Made by a program: the position numbers and the translations under genes
The notes under the pieces: generated by a model
Databases searched by the model: none
What the model was told of the DNA's origin: nothing
The model's input: only the letters and a program-made list of their open reading frames with translations
Shown: positions 62,383 to 64,000 of the stretch, one piece after another
Position numbering within the stretch: position 1 is the stretch's first letter
Layout: every line of letters begins with the position of its first letter
DNA from: Pseudomonadota bacterium
GTDB taxonomy: Bacteria; Pseudomonadota; Alphaproteobacteria; Rhizobiales; Xanthobacteraceae
NCBI GenBank assembly: GCA_023386885.1
Contig: JAEWIX010000090.1
Coordinates: forward strand, 79,464-143,463
Direction of reading: 5' to 3'
DNA: 64,000 nucleotides

Positions 62383-63303
62383 GTGAGCGCCGCTCTTTTG
62401 TTGAAGGCTCGTATCTCGACGACGTTGGTGGTCGCGCTCGTTGCGGTTTCGCTGGGCGTGATTGCGACGGCGGCTTGGCCGGCGCGCGCCCGCGACGTCG
62501 TCGATGTCCGCAAGCTGCCAATGCGCTTCGAATGGGTTCCCTGTCAGGATCGCTGTCGCGGCTGGATCAGCGCGACCGGAGTGATCACCTCCGAGACTCC
62601 GAAAGCCTTTGAGGATTTTGCCCACGACCGCGATCTTGCCGGCGCCACGATGGTGCTGGATTCGAGCGGTGGATCGGTGAACGATGCCATTGTGCTCGGC
62701 CGCAAGTGGCGGGGACTCGGCCTCTTGACCACGGTGGGTGCGACGATCGACAGCCCGAGGTCGGCGACGGGGTCGGCAGCCGTGATCCCGGATGCCTCCT
62801 GCGAATCGATGTGCGTCTTCCTGCTGTTGTCCGGCAAGGTCCGTTATGTACCGCCGGGCGCACGCGTGCGGGTCCATCAAATCTGGATGGGGGATCGTGC
62901 CAACGATGCCCGCGCCGCGACCTACTCCGCGCAGGACCTGATGATTGTCGAACGCGATATCGGACGCCTTGCCAAATACACTTTCGATATGGGTGGCACC
63001 GGCGATTTACTGGAACTGGCGCTGAGCATTCCGCCGTGGGAAGCCCTCCACCAACTGTCGCCGGCGGAATTGCGTCGGACCAATATCGTGACCACGGATG
63101 CCGTCGCCGACGTTCTGCCGCCGCGCATGATCGAACCTGAAACGCCGGTCGCGGCGGGAGGCGGCAAGCCGATCCAGGATCGGTTTTCGAGCAGTGTCGT
63201 GAACGTCGTAGCGCCGCCGTCGGCCATCAAGACTACAAAAACGGCTGAGGCTGCGTCGCCCGTCAGTGGAGCGGCGACCCCGGGGCAGGCGCAAGTCCGC
63301 TAA
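62383..63303 (+). CDS. Periplasmic ClpP-like protein (COG3904 type)
   Basis: A 306-residue protein with an N-terminal signal or anchor (about 12-36). The Clp/crotonase-like fold shows LDSSGGSVNDAIVLGRKWRGLGL (around 92-113), then CESMC with candidate nucleophile S142, and VRVHQIW with candidate H165, the Ser-His pattern of COG3904 proteins. Two cysteine pairs (C54/C58 and C140/C144) may form disulfides. The C-terminal 60 residues are low complexity. No proteolysis has been shown, as far as I know, for this group. Confidence 0.75.
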   Translation: MSAALLLKARISTTLVVALVAVSLGVIATAAWPARARDVVDVRKLPMRFEWVPCQDRCRGWISATGVITSETPKAFEDFAHDRDLAGATMVLDSSGGSVNDAIVLGRKWRGLGLLTTVGATIDSPRSATGSAAVIPDASCESMCVFLLLSGKVRYVPPGARVRVHQIWMGDRANDARAATYSAQDLMIVERDIGRLAKYTFDMGGTGDLLELALSIPPWEALHQLSPAELRRTNIVTTDAVADVLPPRMIEPETPVAAGGGKPIQDRFSSSVVNVVAPPSAIKTTKTAEAASPVSGAATPGQAQVR

Positions 63304-63319
63304 GTGCAGGATTTTGCCG

Positions 63320-63775
63320 TCAGCTTTCGGCGTCGCTGAGCTGGCCAGCCTTCGCTTCGATCTGGCCGATAGCGTCGACCACGGCGTCGAAGGTCAGCAT
63401 CGTGGATGCATGACGGGCCTTGTAGTCCCGCACCGGTTCGAGGAACGCAATATCGGCCCATTTGCCGTTGGGCGGCGCGCCGTTGTCCTTCAGCATGCGG
63501 CGGACGGTTTCGCGCAATTCCCGCAGTTCGCTGGCCGTCGAGCCGACCACGTGTTGCGCCATGATGGAGGAGGAGGCCTGACCCAAGGCACAGGCTTTCA
63601 CGTCGTGGGCGAAATCGGTCACCACCGGGCCATCCATCTTGAGGTCGACCTTAACGGTCGAGCCGCAGAGTTTGGAGTGGGCGGTGGCGGTGGCGTCGGG
63701 GTCGGCCAGGCGACCAAGTCTTGGAATGTTCCCGGCCAAGGCAATGATGCGCTGATTATAGACGTCGTTGAGCAT
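63320..63775 (-). CDS. IscU/NifU-like Fe-S scaffold protein, cysteine-poor
   Basis: A 151-residue protein of the IscU/SufU fold. C37 (KLCGST) and C62 (KACALGQ) match two of the three scaffold cysteines. The third is replaced: the RHASTM segment has alanine where IscU has cysteine, and the aspartate after the first cysteine is absent. It may bind other partners or metals. Convergent with the ClpP-like gene (16-base gap). Confidence 0.82.
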   Translation of the reverse strand: MLNDVYNQRIIALAGNIPRLGRLADPDATATAHSKLCGSTVKVDLKMDGPVVTDFAHDVKACALGQASSSIMAQHVVGSTASELRELRETVRRMLKDNGAPPNGKWADIAFLEPVRDYKARHASTMLTFDAVVDAIGQIEAKAGQLSDAES

Positions 63776-63829
63776 GGCAATTGAAGCCCGAACTTGCGCC
63801 GATCCGATCGGTCGCTCCGGTCTCCGCCC

Positions 63830-63859
63830 TTGGCGGTCCGGTTCACTACCCTATATAAG
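63830..63859 (+). promoter_or_regulatory. Candidate sigma-70 promoter facing the right edge
   Basis: TTGGCG (63830-63835) and TATATAAG (63852-63859) are separated by 16-18 bases. It lies between the leftward IscU-like gene and the window end, so it should drive a rightward gene beyond 64000. The remaining 140 bases hold no convincing start. Confidence 0.45.
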
Positions 63860-64000
63860 TGACGGGACGAGAAAATACAGTCTCGTCAGCCTTCAGCCGG
63901 AAAATCGACAGATCGAAGCTGGCGGCCGCGATGTGAGGATGGTCGGACTCAGGCGTCCGGCGGCCCTTGGCCGCCCCGTCTGCCCGGTGACACTCCGGCC

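Noticed and set aside
63939..64000. ATG near the right edge that could begin a rightward gene
   Set aside because: The only purine-rich sequence touches the ATG without spacing, and the 20 visible codons are not recognisable. The true gene probably begins beyond the window.
1..64000. CRISPR arrays, tRNA or rRNA genes, insertion sequences
   Set aside because: No regularly spaced repeats, no T-loop/acceptor patterns and no transposase-like translations were seen on either strand.

Overview
The window looks like chromosomal DNA of an alphaproteobacterium in the Bradyrhizobium/Rhodopseudomonas/Afipia group (order Hyphomicrobiales). The reasons are the high G+C with strong third-position G/C bias, the gene order ccmIEFH-degP-two-component pair-glnE-pleC (which I recall from rhizobia), a CYP199A-type P450, the composite palindromic repeat at 943-1042 of a type I associate with Bradyrhizobiaceae, and several HAAT-type (branched-chain or aromatic acid) ABC transporters. 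No CRISPR array, tRNA, rRNA or intact insertion sequence was seen.

Layout. 1-851: tail of a phage-type lysis cassette (endolysin C-terminus and a gene-transfer-agent type holin). 943-3117: composite repeat and a FeuPQ-like two-component pair. 3225-8908: an unknown protein and the cytochrome c maturation operon ccmI-ccmE-ccmF-ccmH. 9039-16029: periplasmic protease DegP, a second two-component pair and glnE (nitrogen control), with the kinase and glnE overlapping. 16026-18329: a PleC-type cell-cycle kinase whose upstream region is packed with GANTC sites. 18664-24289: a metal-cation exporter, then an apparent operon gntR-frc-ketopantoate reductase-like-quinone oxidoreductase-like.

24559-36554 is the most distinctive block. 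A CYP199A-like P450 and a LuxR-type regulator are transcribed divergently and flanked by two complete HAAT transporters. The left one (livH, a fused livM-livG, livF, binding protein) runs leftward after the P450. The right one (binding protein, livG, livF, livH, livM) runs rightward after the regulator. A TetR gene closes the block. P450 residues that bind the substrate carboxylate in CYP199A4 are conserved, so I infer uptake and oxidative demethylation of a para-substituted aromatic acid. A perfect 9-4-9 inverted repeat lies in the divergent intergenic region.

37519-48804: pncB, a third HAAT binding protein, a small lipoprotein, an FAD monooxygenase with a CHCC zinc-finger gene, several unknown membrane proteins, an alpha/beta hydrolase and cysE. 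48893-53103: gamma-carbonic anhydrase, then a neighbourhood suggesting cyclic-di-GMP signalling (LapG-like protease, tandem PilZ protein, PAS_5 protein, diguanylate cyclase). Its intergenic spaces hold a duplicated G-rich element and a bidirectional terminator. 53447-63775: rhomboid protease, CBS protein, patatin-like esterase, nitroreductase, thrS, an MFS exporter, a GrlR-like protein, yidD, a periplasmic ClpP-like protein with a hairpin touching its ribosome binding site, and a cysteine-poor IscU-like scaffold. The right edge holds a promoter facing out of the window.

All functions come from reading the translations and recalling families. No database search was run.
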